This document shows positions 25,106 to 32,378 of a stretch of 64,000 nt of DNA, one piece after another. Made by a program: the position numbers and the translations under genes. The number at the start of each line of letters is the position of its first letter. The stretch's first letter is position 1. The stretch is taken from assembly GCA_900540625.1 (NCBI GenBank), contig UQGP01000004.1, forward strand, positions 44,520-108,519, given 5' to 3'. The notes beneath the pieces are model-generated. The model was not told where the DNA came from and did no database searches. It saw only the letters and a program-made list of their open reading frames with translations. This DNA is from an uncultured Porphyromonadaceae bacterium (GTDB lineage: Bacteria > Bacteroidota > Bacteroidia > Bacteroidales > Muribaculaceae).

Positions 25106-25161
25106 GCGGCTGAAGACTAAAGATAAGACGACTGAAAACTAAAGATAAGGCGGCTGGAAAC
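25106..25161. repeat. 22-bp tandem repeat, about 2.5 units
   Basis: Unit 1 (25106-25127) and unit 2 (25128-25149) share the core gctgaa/actgaa-actaaagataag with three differences. A third partial unit gcggctggaaac follows at 25150. It lies in the 300-bp gap between the nuclease gene and rplM and may mark the right edge of the acquired segment. Confidence 0.6.
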
Positions 25162-25190
25162 GGGCGCAGAAAAATTCGGGTTAAAATATT

Positions 25191-25221
25191 TTGGTGTAAC
25201 GGATTAAAATGCGTACCTTTG
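25191..25221 (+). promoter_or_regulatory. Promoter of rplM-rpsI
   Basis: TTG (25191-25193), 20 nt, TACCTTTG (25214-25221): a full match to the Bacteroidetes promoter. It gives a leader of roughly 105 nt before rplM. Confidence 0.7.
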
Positions 25222-25264
25222 CAGGCCGATTATGTCCAAAAAGCATCAATTGGGCGCAGTCCGG

Positions 25265-25286
25265 CGGCACTTTTGGCCGAGTGCCG
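25265..25286 (+). promoter_or_regulatory. rplM leader hairpin
   Basis: cggcact and agtgccg form a perfect 7-bp stem around an 8-nt loop within the rplM 5' UTR. L13 leaders regulate their own genes in some bacteria; that this one does is speculation. Confidence 0.3.
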
Positions 25287-25333
25287 ACGATGGCTGTGAC
25301 CGTATTAACTAATTGTTAAACAAAATCTTAAAA

Positions 25334-25813
25334 GTGGATACTTTAAGCTACAAAACATCTATGCCCAACGCCCAAAGCGTCGAGCGCAAGTGGGTAGTGA
25401 TTGACGCCACCGATCAGGTACTTGGTCGCCTCTGCTCCCAAGTTGCCAAGATTCTGCGCGGCAAAAACAAGCCCAGCTACTCGCCCCACGTAGAGTGCGG
25501 CGACTATGTAATCATCATCAACGCCGACAAGATTGTCCTGACCGGCAAGAAGATGACAGACCGCATCTATCTCAACTACACCGGCTATCCCGGCGGTCAG
25601 CGTGAGGCTACACCCGAGGTCTTGATGAAAAAGTCTTACAACAAGCACATCAAGCCCGGCAAACACCCCCTGTTCCTGCGCGTACTCAAAGGCATGCTGC
25701 CCAAGAATCGCATGGGTCGTGCCCTGCTTGCCAACGTCCATGTCTACAACGGACCGAAGCATGACCACGAGGCTCAAAACCCCGTACTTATCGACATCAA
25801 CAAAATGAAATAA
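25334..25813 (+). CDS. rplM: 50S ribosomal protein L13
   Basis: L13 is recognised from WVVIDATDQVLGRLCSQVAK, GDYVIIINADKIVLTGKK and KGMLPKNRMGRALL. The protein binds 23S rRNA early in large-subunit assembly. I place the start at GTG 25334, which gives the Bacteroidetes N-terminus (M)DTLSYKT and 159 residues; a further upstream TTG would add seven residues not seen in relatives. It is followed after 6 bp by rpsI, the usual L13-S9 pair. Confidence 0.96.
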   Translation: MDTLSYKTSMPNAQSVERKWVVIDATDQVLGRLCSQVAKILRGKNKPSYSPHVECGDYVIIINADKIVLTGKKMTDRIYLNYTGYPGGQREATPEVLMKKSYNKHIKPGKHPLFLRVLKGMLPKNRMGRALLANVHVYNGPKHDHEAQNPVLIDINKMK

Positions 25814-25819
25814 CGACGC

Positions 25820-26206
25820 ATGGAAACAGTTAATGCATTAGGCCGCCGTAAGGCCGCCGTCGCCCGCGTGATACTCAAAGAAGGCACCGGCGTCATCACA
25901 ATCAACAAACGTTCCTTAGAGACATACTTCCCCTCGTCCATCCTGCAGTATATCGTTAAGCAACCTCTGATGGTGCTTGATGTACTCGCCAACTACGACA
26001 TCCACGTCAACCTCGATGGCGGTGGCTACAAAGGACAGGCCGAAGCACTGCGCCTGGGCATCGCCCGCGCTCTCGTAAAGGTTAACCCCGAAGACAAAGC
26101 ACTGCTGCGTAAGCATGGCTTCGTGACTCGTGACCCCCGCGCTGTCGAGCGTAAGAAACCCGGTCGCCCCAAAGCACGCAAGCGCTTCCAGTTCAGCAAG
26201 CGTTAA
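25820..26206 (+). CDS. rpsI: 30S ribosomal protein S9
   Basis: 128 residues, normal length. It begins VNALGRRKAAVARV and ends in the basic tail KARKRFQFSKR that reaches toward the ribosomal P site in characterised ribosomes. GGGYKGQAEALRLGIARAL is diagnostic of S9. It is co-transcribed with rplM; rpsB follows after 205 bp, a gap large enough for its own leader. Confidence 0.97.
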   Translation: METVNALGRRKAAVARVILKEGTGVITINKRSLETYFPSSILQYIVKQPLMVLDVLANYDIHVNLDGGGYKGQAEALRLGIARALVKVNPEDKALLRKHGFVTRDPRAVERKKPGRPKARKRFQFSKR

Positions 26207-26279
26207 TGTCCACCGGCGGTATGGCCGCGAGTACCACACGATGCTTGCAAGCCGCTTAGCCGCCTGACTCTATAGCCCC

Positions 26280-26335
26280 GACGCCACAGACGGCGTCAAT
26301 GCCCGACGTCGGAGCCCCGTGTTTAGTATCTAAAC
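26280..26335 (+). promoter_or_regulatory. Hairpins in the rpsI-rpsB gap, possible S2 leader
   Basis: gacgcc-acagac-ggcgtc (26280-26297) and gtttag-tat-ctaaac (26321-26335) are two perfect 6-bp stems in the 205-nt gap. Ribosomal S2 operons carry autoregulatory leaders in other bacteria; the match here is structural only. Confidence 0.35.
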
Positions 26336-26411
26336 CCCGGAGATGGACACGTTCCCTACCCCAGGGTTGTAATTACCAAAAAGAACGTAAACAAACACCT
26401 ACCATCAAATC

Positions 26412-27269
26412 ATGGCAACCCCAACATTTGAACAACTCCTCGAAGCAGGATGCCACTTCGGTCACCTCAAAAGAAAATGGAATCCTGCTATGGCTCCCTA
26501 TATTTTCATGGAGCGTAACGGTATCCACATCATCGACCTTGTAAAGACCGCAGCCAAGATCGAAGAAGCTGCTGCAGCACTCAAGAGCATCGCCAAATCC
26601 GGCAAGAAAGTGCTGTTCGTAGCCACCAAAAAACAGGCCAAACAAGTAGTGGCCGACAAAGCCACCGCAATAGGCATGCCCTACGTCATCGAACGCTGGC
26701 CCGGCGGCATGCTCACCAACTTCCCCACCATCCGCAAAGCCGTCAAGAAGATGGCTTCCATCGACAAGATGAGCAAGGATGGCACTTTTGACAACCTCTC
26801 CAAGCGTGAGAAACTGCAGATTACACGTCAGCGTGCCAAGCTCGAGAAGAACCTCGGCAGCATCGCCGACCTCAACCGTCTGCCCTCCGCACTCTTTGTA
26901 GTAGACGTACTCAAGGAGCACATCGCCGTAGCCGAAGCCAACCGCCTCGGTATCCCCGTGTTCGCTATGGTCGACACCAACTCCGATCCCACGAACATCG
27001 ACTTCGTAATCCCCGCCAACGATGATGCTTCCAAGAGCATCGAAGTGGTTCTCGATGCCGTATGCTCAGCTATGGCCGAAGGCCTGGAAGAGCGTAAAGC
27101 CGAGAAGGTAGACACCGAAGCCGCCGGCGAAGGTGCCGAAGAAGGCGCAGCTCCCAAGCGCGAACGTCGCCGCGTACGCCGCAGCGAAGTGGCCGCAGCT
27201 GCCGAAGAGGCTGCTCCCGCTGCTGAAGCCGCTGAGGCTCCCGCCGCCGAAGCTCCCGCTGCCGAGTAA
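26412..27269 (+). CDS. rpsB: 30S ribosomal protein S2 with long Ala/Glu-rich tail
   Basis: 285 residues. The S2 core is clear: LLEAGCHFGHLKRKWNPAM, KKVLFVATKKQAKQVV, ERWPGGMLTNFPTI and VVDVLKEHIAVAEANRLGIP. After about residue 225 comes an extension with a basic patch (KRERRRVRRSEV) and then a low-complexity run of alanine, glutamate and proline (PAAEA repeats) not found in E. coli S2. S2 binds late to the small subunit near the ribosome platform. The tsf gene follows after 51 bp, the common rpsB-tsf arrangement. Confidence 0.95.
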   Translation: MATPTFEQLLEAGCHFGHLKRKWNPAMAPYIFMERNGIHIIDLVKTAAKIEEAAAALKSIAKSGKKVLFVATKKQAKQVVADKATAIGMPYVIERWPGGMLTNFPTIRKAVKKMASIDKMSKDGTFDNLSKREKLQITRQRAKLEKNLGSIADLNRLPSALFVVDVLKEHIAVAEANRLGIPVFAMVDTNSDPTNIDFVIPANDDASKSIEVVLDAVCSAMAEGLEERKAEKVDTEAAGEGAEEGAAPKRERRRVRRSEVAAAAEEAAPAAEAAEAPAAEAPAAE

Positions 27270-27320
27270 TCTACAACAATCTTTAAGTAAATAGTTATTC
27301 AATTATAAGACTCCACTACA

Positions 27321-28313
27321 ATGGCAGTTACAATCGAAGACATCAAAAAACTCCGCCACCTGACCAGCGCAGGCCTCAGCGACTGCAAGGCAGCCCTGAC
27401 CGAGACTAACGGCGACATGGATGCCGCTGTCGAAATCCTGCGTCAAAAAGGTAAAGCCATCGCCGCCAAGCGCGAAGACCGTCAGGCTTCGGAAGGCTGC
27501 GTCCTCGCAGATGTCAAGGACAACTTCGCAGCTATCGTTGCTCTCAATTGCGAGACCGACTTCGTGGCCAAGAACGCCACTTTCGTCGAGCTGACCAAGA
27601 AGCTCCTCGCCCTCGCCCTCGAGAATAAAGTCAAGAGCATCGACGAGCTCAAGGCTCTCACCATCGACGGCCGCACCGTGGCCGAACTCGTGGTTGAAGA
27701 AAGCGGCAAGACCGGCGAAAAGACCGAAATCTCCGCTTACGAATACCTCGAAGGCGCTTCCGTGACCTCGTACAACCACTTTGGCAATAAGCTCTCCACC
27801 ATCGTGTCCTTCAACCTCGAAGGCGTTGATGCACAGGTGATGCGCGACGTGGCTATGCAGGTTGCAGCCATGAACCCCGTGGCTGTTAATCGCGAGGCCG
27901 TTCCTCAAAACATCGTTGACTCGGAACTCTCCGTAGCCATCGAGAAAACAAAGGAAGAACTCGTCAAGAAAGCCGTAGACGCTGCACTGCACAAAGCAGG
28001 CATCAACCCCAACCTCGTAGACAGCGAAGACCATATCGAATCGAATATGGCCAAAGGCTGGCTCACTCAGGAAGAAGCTGACAAGGCTCGCAAGATCTCC
28101 AAAGAAACTGCTGAGGCTAAGGCTGCAAACCTGCCCGAGGCTATGATCAAAAACATCGCCAACGGTCGTCTCAACAAGTTCTTCAAAGAGTCCTGCCTTA
28201 TGGAACAGGAATACGTCAAGGACGGTAAGCTTTCCGTAGGCCAGTACCTCGAAGCTTCGTCCAAGGGCTTGGTTGCTGTCGCTTTCAAGCGCGTCAACCT
28301 CAACGAGGACTAA
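27321..28313 (+). CDS. tsf: Elongation factor Ts
   Basis: 330 residues, somewhat longer than the E. coli protein, as in other Bacteroidetes. The N-terminal UBA-like domain contains LRHLTSAGLSDCKAALTE, followed by the core motif NCETDFVAKNATF that contacts EF-Tu. It exchanges GDP for GTP on EF-Tu in the cytoplasm. It is the last gene of the ribosomal block and is followed by a clear terminator. Confidence 0.97.
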   Translation: MAVTIEDIKKLRHLTSAGLSDCKAALTETNGDMDAAVEILRQKGKAIAAKREDRQASEGCVLADVKDNFAAIVALNCETDFVAKNATFVELTKKLLALALENKVKSIDELKALTIDGRTVAELVVEESGKTGEKTEISAYEYLEGASVTSYNHFGNKLSTIVSFNLEGVDAQVMRDVAMQVAAMNPVAVNREAVPQNIVDSELSVAIEKTKEELVKKAVDAALHKAGINPNLVDSEDHIESNMAKGWLTQEEADKARKISKETAEAKAANLPEAMIKNIANGRLNKFFKESCLMEQEYVKDGKLSVGQYLEASSKGLVAVAFKRVNLNED

Positions 28314-28350
28314 TCTTCTGAGTTAGAGAGTACATAAATACTCGATACAG

Positions 28351-28392
28351 CGAGAGCCGCCATCCGCAAGGATGACGGCTCTCGTGTATTTT
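28351..28392 (+). terminator. Terminator after tsf
   Basis: cgagagccgccatc pairs with gatgacggctctcg (one mismatch) around cgcaag, followed by tgtattttt. It may also act on the minus-strand acyltransferase gene that ends at 28431. Confidence 0.8.
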
Positions 28393-28430
28393 TGAGGTTT
28401 ATGGGAATGATGGGAACGGTCGCTAAGGAT

Positions 28431-29471
28431 TCACAGCTTGAAATATCGCCCCATGCCGCCTTTGACGGGCAGTCGCAGAAGGATAAGCGAAGCGGCCACC
28501 GAGAACACGCATATCAGCAGCGGATAGGTGATGTATGAGCCGAAGCCGAGGTCGTGCAACGATGTGAGATTCTGAATGATAATATAATGTATCGTGTATA
28601 CCGGCATAAACAGGACGCCACTGGTGTGCAGAACGTAATTCTCGCCCCATTTGCGCTGTACGGCCCAGCAGAATATGGCAAGGTAGAATAGTAGCGATAC
28701 CGGTGATCCGGCAAATGCGAGATTGGAAGTGTCGTTGATGACCGGCTCGAGGTAGTAGCGCTGTGCGGCGTTGAGAATAGCGGCGCATATCGCAATCCAA
28801 CCCCAGTGCAGGCGAGGAGCCGGGTAAGCCCTGAGGACTCCGCCCGCAGCGAAGAAAAACATCCATTTCCACATTTTCAGCGGTTGGTGCAGGGTGCGGT
28901 CGCTGTATCTTAAACCCGTAAACTGGGCGGCGAAAAGCAGGATGCAAAATACGCCCAGCAGGGCTACCGCCCATGCAAAAGCTCGGGTGTGACGTGTGTA
29001 AAAACGATGTATCAGCGGCAGCAGCAGATAGATGACAGCCATAGTCCACAGAAACCAAAACGGGGTGAACGGCCCTCGCAGCATAAATGTATTTACAAAT
29101 TCGGAGGCGCAATTCTTAATTTGGGTGTAATCCCAATGTATGAGCGCCATCACGGCCCAGTACAGTATGCAGGCTGCAGCAATATAGCGCACTATCGCCC
29201 AAATCTTGTGGGTGACGTATTTGTAAGTCGTTTCCTTGCGTCCTAACAGCAGGTAGCCGCTGACCATGAAGAACAGGGGGACGCCGCCGGCGGTCAGTGA
29301 ATGGCAGATGGTGGACATAGGCAAGTCCTGCTTATAAGCAATTAGGACATTGATTGAGTGCGACACCACTACCGACAGCATGGCTATCAACTTGACTGCG
29401 TCCAGTCCGATAATACGTTTGTGCGAAATATGTTTATTCACAGTGGGCAAGGGGCTTTGAATATTTGTCAT
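28431..29471 (-). CDS. Acyltransferase 3 family membrane protein
   Basis: About 346 residues with roughly ten membrane helices. The N-terminal GLDAVKLIAMLSVVVSHS carries the conserved helix and His of acyltransferase 3 proteins; VPLFFMVSGYLLLGRKE is the other family hallmark. Relatives O-acetylate sugars of exopolysaccharides, O-antigen or peptidoglycan. I chose ATG 29471 (MTNIQSPLPTVN); the open frame extends to a TTG at 29522 but the extra residues look unstructured. The glycosyltransferase gene lies immediately upstream on the same strand, so a joint role in surface glycan or lipid modification is likely. Confidence 0.85.
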   Translation of the reverse strand: MTNIQSPLPTVNKHISHKRIIGLDAVKLIAMLSVVVSHSINVLIAYKQDLPMSTICHSLTAGGVPLFFMVSGYLLLGRKETTYKYVTHKIWAIVRYIAAACILYWAVMALIHWDYTQIKNCASEFVNTFMLRGPFTPFWFLWTMAVIYLLLPLIHRFYTRHTRAFAWAVALLGVFCILLFAAQFTGLRYSDRTLHQPLKMWKWMFFFAAGGVLRAYPAPRLHWGWIAICAAILNAAQRYYLEPVINDTSNLAFAGSPVSLLFYLAIFCWAVQRKWGENYVLHTSGVLFMPVYTIHYIIIQNLTSLHDLGFGSYITYPLLICVFSVAASLILLRLPVKGGMGRYFKL

Positions 29472-29528
29472 AGCCGAAATGGTATTGTGCGTGGTGCGGG
29501 TGTGTAAAGGTGTCGCCCGCAATTAGTG

Positions 29529-30530
29529 TCAGAATGTCGTCTGCGGATTATTGTCTACCGGTTTGCCGTCATAGCTTTCCACAATATAGCATGGGCGGCG
29601 TTTGGTCTCGTTGAAGATGCGGCCGAGGTATTCGCCGATGATGCCGATGGCAAGGAGTTGGCATCCGCCGAGGAATAGGATGACGATGATGAGGGTGGGG
29701 AAACCCTGAACGTCATCGCCCACGGCTATGGTCTTGATGAGGAAATAAAGCGCGTAGAGCATGGCAGCGGCCGCGCTGATCAGGCCGATGACGGAGGCCA
29801 GTCGCAGTGGCGCGGTGGTGTAGGAGGTGATGCCTTCGACGGCAAGATTGCATAGGCCGCGCAGATTGAACGATGACCGTCCTCCGTGACGTTCGAGATT
29901 GGAATACAGGACTTCTTTTTTGCGGAAGCCTATCCATGCATACATGCCTTTGGTGTACCGTTGGGTTTCGCGCAGGCGACGCAGCGCATCCAAGGCGCGA
30001 CGATCCAGCAGGCGAAAGTCGCCCACGTTGGGCAAGATGTCGACGCGTGTCGAGCGCTGAAGCATCTTGTAATATGATAGCGATAGGCGTCGACGCAACC
30101 ACGATTCGCGTCCGCGGCTGAGACGCTTGCCGTAGACGTCTTCGTAGCCCTGTTCCCACCAATATACCATCTCCGGAATTGTCGCCACCGGGTGTTGCAG
30201 GTCTGCATCAATGATGACGGCGGCATCGCCTGTGGCGTAATCGAAACCGGCAAGCATGGCGTTTTCCTTGCCGAAATTGCGGCTGAGATTGAGATATCGA
30301 AAACGAGGGTCGCGCTCATGCAGCCGAGCCATGATTTCGAGCGAGCGGTCACGGCTCCCGTCATTGACCATCAGTACTTCCCAGTCGTAATTGTCCAGCA
30401 TTCCCGCGTCTGAAGACTCGGGCGTATAGCGTTGCATCTGTCCGTTCATCAAGGGCAATAAGGCGTCGTAGAGTGCCTCGAGATTGGCCTCCTCGTTGTA
30501 TGCCGGAACGATGATGGTGATTTTTTGCAT
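29529..30530 (-). CDS. Glycosyltransferase family 2, membrane-anchored (DPM1/GtrB-like)
   Basis: 333 residues. The catalytic domain starts ITIIVPAYNEEANLEAL, with VNDGSRD and the metal-binding VIIDADLQHP (DxD-like). A conserved GDFRLLDRRALDAL follows, then two C-terminal membrane helices (residues about 235-300) and a short tail. This layout matches polyprenyl-phosphate sugar transferases such as GtrB and ArnC, which load a sugar onto undecaprenyl phosphate at the cytoplasmic face. The donor sugar is not predictable. The acyltransferase gene follows within 60 bp. Confidence 0.87.
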   Translation of the reverse strand: MQKITIIVPAYNEEANLEALYDALLPLMNGQMQRYTPESSDAGMLDNYDWEVLMVNDGSRDRSLEIMARLHERDPRFRYLNLSRNFGKENAMLAGFDYATGDAAVIIDADLQHPVATIPEMVYWWEQGYEDVYGKRLSRGRESWLRRRLSLSYYKMLQRSTRVDILPNVGDFRLLDRRALDALRRLRETQRYTKGMYAWIGFRKKEVLYSNLERHGGRSSFNLRGLCNLAVEGITSYTTAPLRLASVIGLISAAAAMLYALYFLIKTIAVGDDVQGFPTLIIVILFLGGCQLLAIGIIGEYLGRIFNETKRRPCYIVESYDGKPVDNNPQTTF

Positions 30531-30575
30531 AATGACGTGTCGAATGAAATGTATACTGACGGCTTATTTTATGCG

Positions 30576-30616
30576 GCACGCCGCGCCCCTACATTGGGAT
30601 GTAGGACGCGGCGTGC
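30576..30616. terminator. Long hairpin between rpmE and the glycosyltransferase gene
   Basis: gcacgccgcg (30576-30585) pairs with cgcggcgtgc (30607-30616), and inside it ctacat pairs with atgtag. It could terminate rpmE, though no T-run follows on the minus strand. Its cgcgcccctaca segment resembles the flank of the REP-like repeats at 32.2 and 39.0 kb. Confidence 0.45.
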
Positions 30617-30647
30617 GCTCGTGAGTGTTGCGGCGTGATGCCCGCGA

Positions 30648-30902
30648 TTATTTCTTGTTGCGGTTGCCGTAACGGCTCATGAATTTGTCGACGCGGCCGG
30701 CTGTATCGACAAGTTTCTGCTTGCCGGTGAAGAAGGGGTGCGACGAGCTGGTGATTTCAAGCTTCACCAAGGGATAGGTTGTGCCATCGACGTCGATAGT
30801 CTCTTTGGTGGCCACGGTCGAGCGAGTGATAAAGATTTCGTCGTTGGACATATCTTTGAATACCACTTCGCGGTAGTTGGAGGGATGTATGCCTTTTTTC
30901 AT
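30648..30902 (-). CDS. rpmE: 50S ribosomal protein L31, type B
   Basis: 84 residues from ATG 30902 (MKKGIHPSNYREVVFKD). Motifs ITSSSHPFFTGKQKLVDTAGRV and KFMSRYG are diagnostic. It lacks the CxxC zinc ribbon of type A L31, so it is the zinc-independent form often called rpmE2 or ykgM; in Bacteroidetes this form is the ordinary one. The frame extends upstream to 31052 but a promoter lies inside that extension, so the shorter start is right. Confidence 0.95.
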   Translation of the reverse strand: MKKGIHPSNYREVVFKDMSNDEIFITRSTVATKETIDVDGTTYPLVKLEITSSSHPFFTGKQKLVDTAGRVDKFMSRYGNRNKK

Positions 30903-30980
30903 TTCTATAGAATGTTTTATTCGGTTGTTGTATGTACACTTTTTGGCCGCTGGTAGGACGGCCATAGTCGTAATGGCTCG

Positions 30981-31010
30981 CAAAGGTACGCATATTTGCC
31001 AATATGGCAA
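30981..31010 (-). promoter_or_regulatory. rpmE promoter, in the rpmE-BspA gene gap
   Basis: The minus strand has TTG (31008-31010), 19 nt, TACCTTTG (30981-30988), giving a leader of about 70 nt. The rest of this 368-bp gap (30903-31270) holds a weaker plus-strand box, TAACTTTA at 31203-31210, that may serve the leucine-rich-repeat gene; nothing else was seen. Confidence 0.65.
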
Positions 31011-31270
31011 AATTTTACGCCGACAAATTTTTCCCGACGCCGAAAAAATCACTCCCGGTAGATCTCATAAAATAGGCGTGTGCTATCTGACACCCCCGAA
31101 GGTCGTGTGGTGAATATCCGTTGTTCTACTTATCGAAATCTTTAATTTGTGACGGGCGAAAATTTGTTTGGCAAAAATTTTTCGGGTACGGAAAACTTTT
31201 GCTAACTTTACAGTACAGATTTAACTGTAACCTATGCTCTTGATTATTCACATGATAAATGCTTTGAACG

Positions 31271-32068
31271 ATGAAACAACGACTGCAACGACTTATGCCA
31301 TTGATGGCAATGCTTCTGTGGGCTTTCAGCGCCTCGGCTCATGACTATGATTTTACGGTAGGCGGAATCTGCTACAGCATTAATGATTCGGATGGTCGAG
31401 ACGCCTGCAAGGTGGTGCGCGGACATCAATCATATGCCGGCGATATAACCATTCCGTCCAAGGTGACGTATCGAGGCAAAACTTACATGGTGGTTTCAAT
31501 CGCCGAGAAGAGTTTTGCCGGATGCCGCGGCCTCAAGTCCATAAAGATTGGCGGCTTGACCTCTATCGGTAAATCGGCTTTTGCCGATTGCAAAGGCTTG
31601 ACAAGAGTTCACCTGAGTAATATTACGCATATCGGGAGCAAGGCTTTTTCGGGTTGTACCGGCCTGACTGACCTCCGAATGAGCAATATTACGCATATAG
31701 GCGATAATGCCTTCTCGGGCTGTACCGGTCTGACGAGCCTCAAACTGAGCGTTGTTACGCATATAGGTGACAGCGCATTTGCCGATTGTGCCGGCTTGAC
31801 AAGTGTCAAATTGAGAAGCATTACGCAGATAGGCTCCTATGCCTTCAGCGGCTGCCGCGGCTTGACAACTGCGGATATAGGTGCCGTAACTACAATCTCA
31901 TCGTATGCCTTCTGGCGTTGCTCCGGCCTGCGCAACGTCACTTTGGACTATGTCACAAGTATCGGTGATCACGCTTTCGGACAGTGTCCCAAACTTAAAC
32001 GGGTCGATATCGGTAAGGTGACTAAAATCTCCGACTCGGCTTTTGATGCCGGCGTAAGATTTCGGTAA
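31271..32068 (+). CDS. Secreted BspA-like leucine-rich-repeat protein
   Basis: 265 residues with a signal peptide (cleavage near AFSASA). After a short N-terminal beta segment (YDFTVGGICYSI) the protein is made of about eight 22-residue repeats of the LRR_5/BspA type, each with an AFxxCxGL core followed by a THIG-like turn, plus a truncated ninth. Adjacent repeats are very similar at DNA level, pointing to expansion by duplication. BspA-type proteins of Tannerella and relatives bind host matrix or other bacteria; that role here is an inference. No T9SS tail or anchor is present. It converges with recG. Confidence 0.85.
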   Translation: MKQRLQRLMPLMAMLLWAFSASAHDYDFTVGGICYSINDSDGRDACKVVRGHQSYAGDITIPSKVTYRGKTYMVVSIAEKSFAGCRGLKSIKIGGLTSIGKSAFADCKGLTRVHLSNITHIGSKAFSGCTGLTDLRMSNITHIGDNAFSGCTGLTSLKLSVVTHIGDSAFADCAGLTSVKLRSITQIGSYAFSGCRGLTTADIGAVTTISSYAFWRCSGLRNVTLDYVTSIGDHAFGQCPKLKRVDIGKVTKISDSAFDAGVRFR

Positions 32069-32149
32069 GACAAAACTTCGCTTAGACTCGAAGTATTTCG
32101 AGTTCTCTGAAAACGGCGGGAGCTGTGTCATCATAGGTAAGCCCTATAT

Positions 32150-32169
32150 GGGCGCAATACATTGCGCCC
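32150..32169. repeat. REP-like palindrome, copy 1 (inverted relative to copy 2)
   Basis: gggcgcaat-ac-attgcgccc, a perfect 9-bp inverted repeat. Its right flank gcgcagc mirrors the left flank of copy 2, 63 bp further on, so copies 1 and 2 form a head-to-head pair. They occupy the 310-bp gap (32069-32378) between the convergent LRR and recG genes; nothing else was found in that gap. Confidence 0.7.
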
Positions 32170-32232
32170 GCGCAGCAGAAGGATGATATTATGATTTCCT
32201 GTGTATTATGCAGTATTACCTGTAGTCGCTGC

Positions 32233-32252
32233 GGGCGCAATGTATTGCGCCC
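32233..32252. repeat. REP-like palindrome, copy 2
   Basis: gggcgcaat-gt-attgcgccc with left flank cgctgc. Its two-base centre gt is the complement of the ac in copy 1, which fixes relative orientation. Same gap as copy 1. Confidence 0.7.
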
Positions 32253-32378
32253 CACCTAACCCGCCATTTTGATACAGCCGTTGTGCTTATATGCGGACTT
32301 TGGGCCGTACGCGCATCGATATAAGAATATATGTGCCTGGCGGCGCGGTGGTCCGTCCTTGGTGCACTGCCGTCTGCA

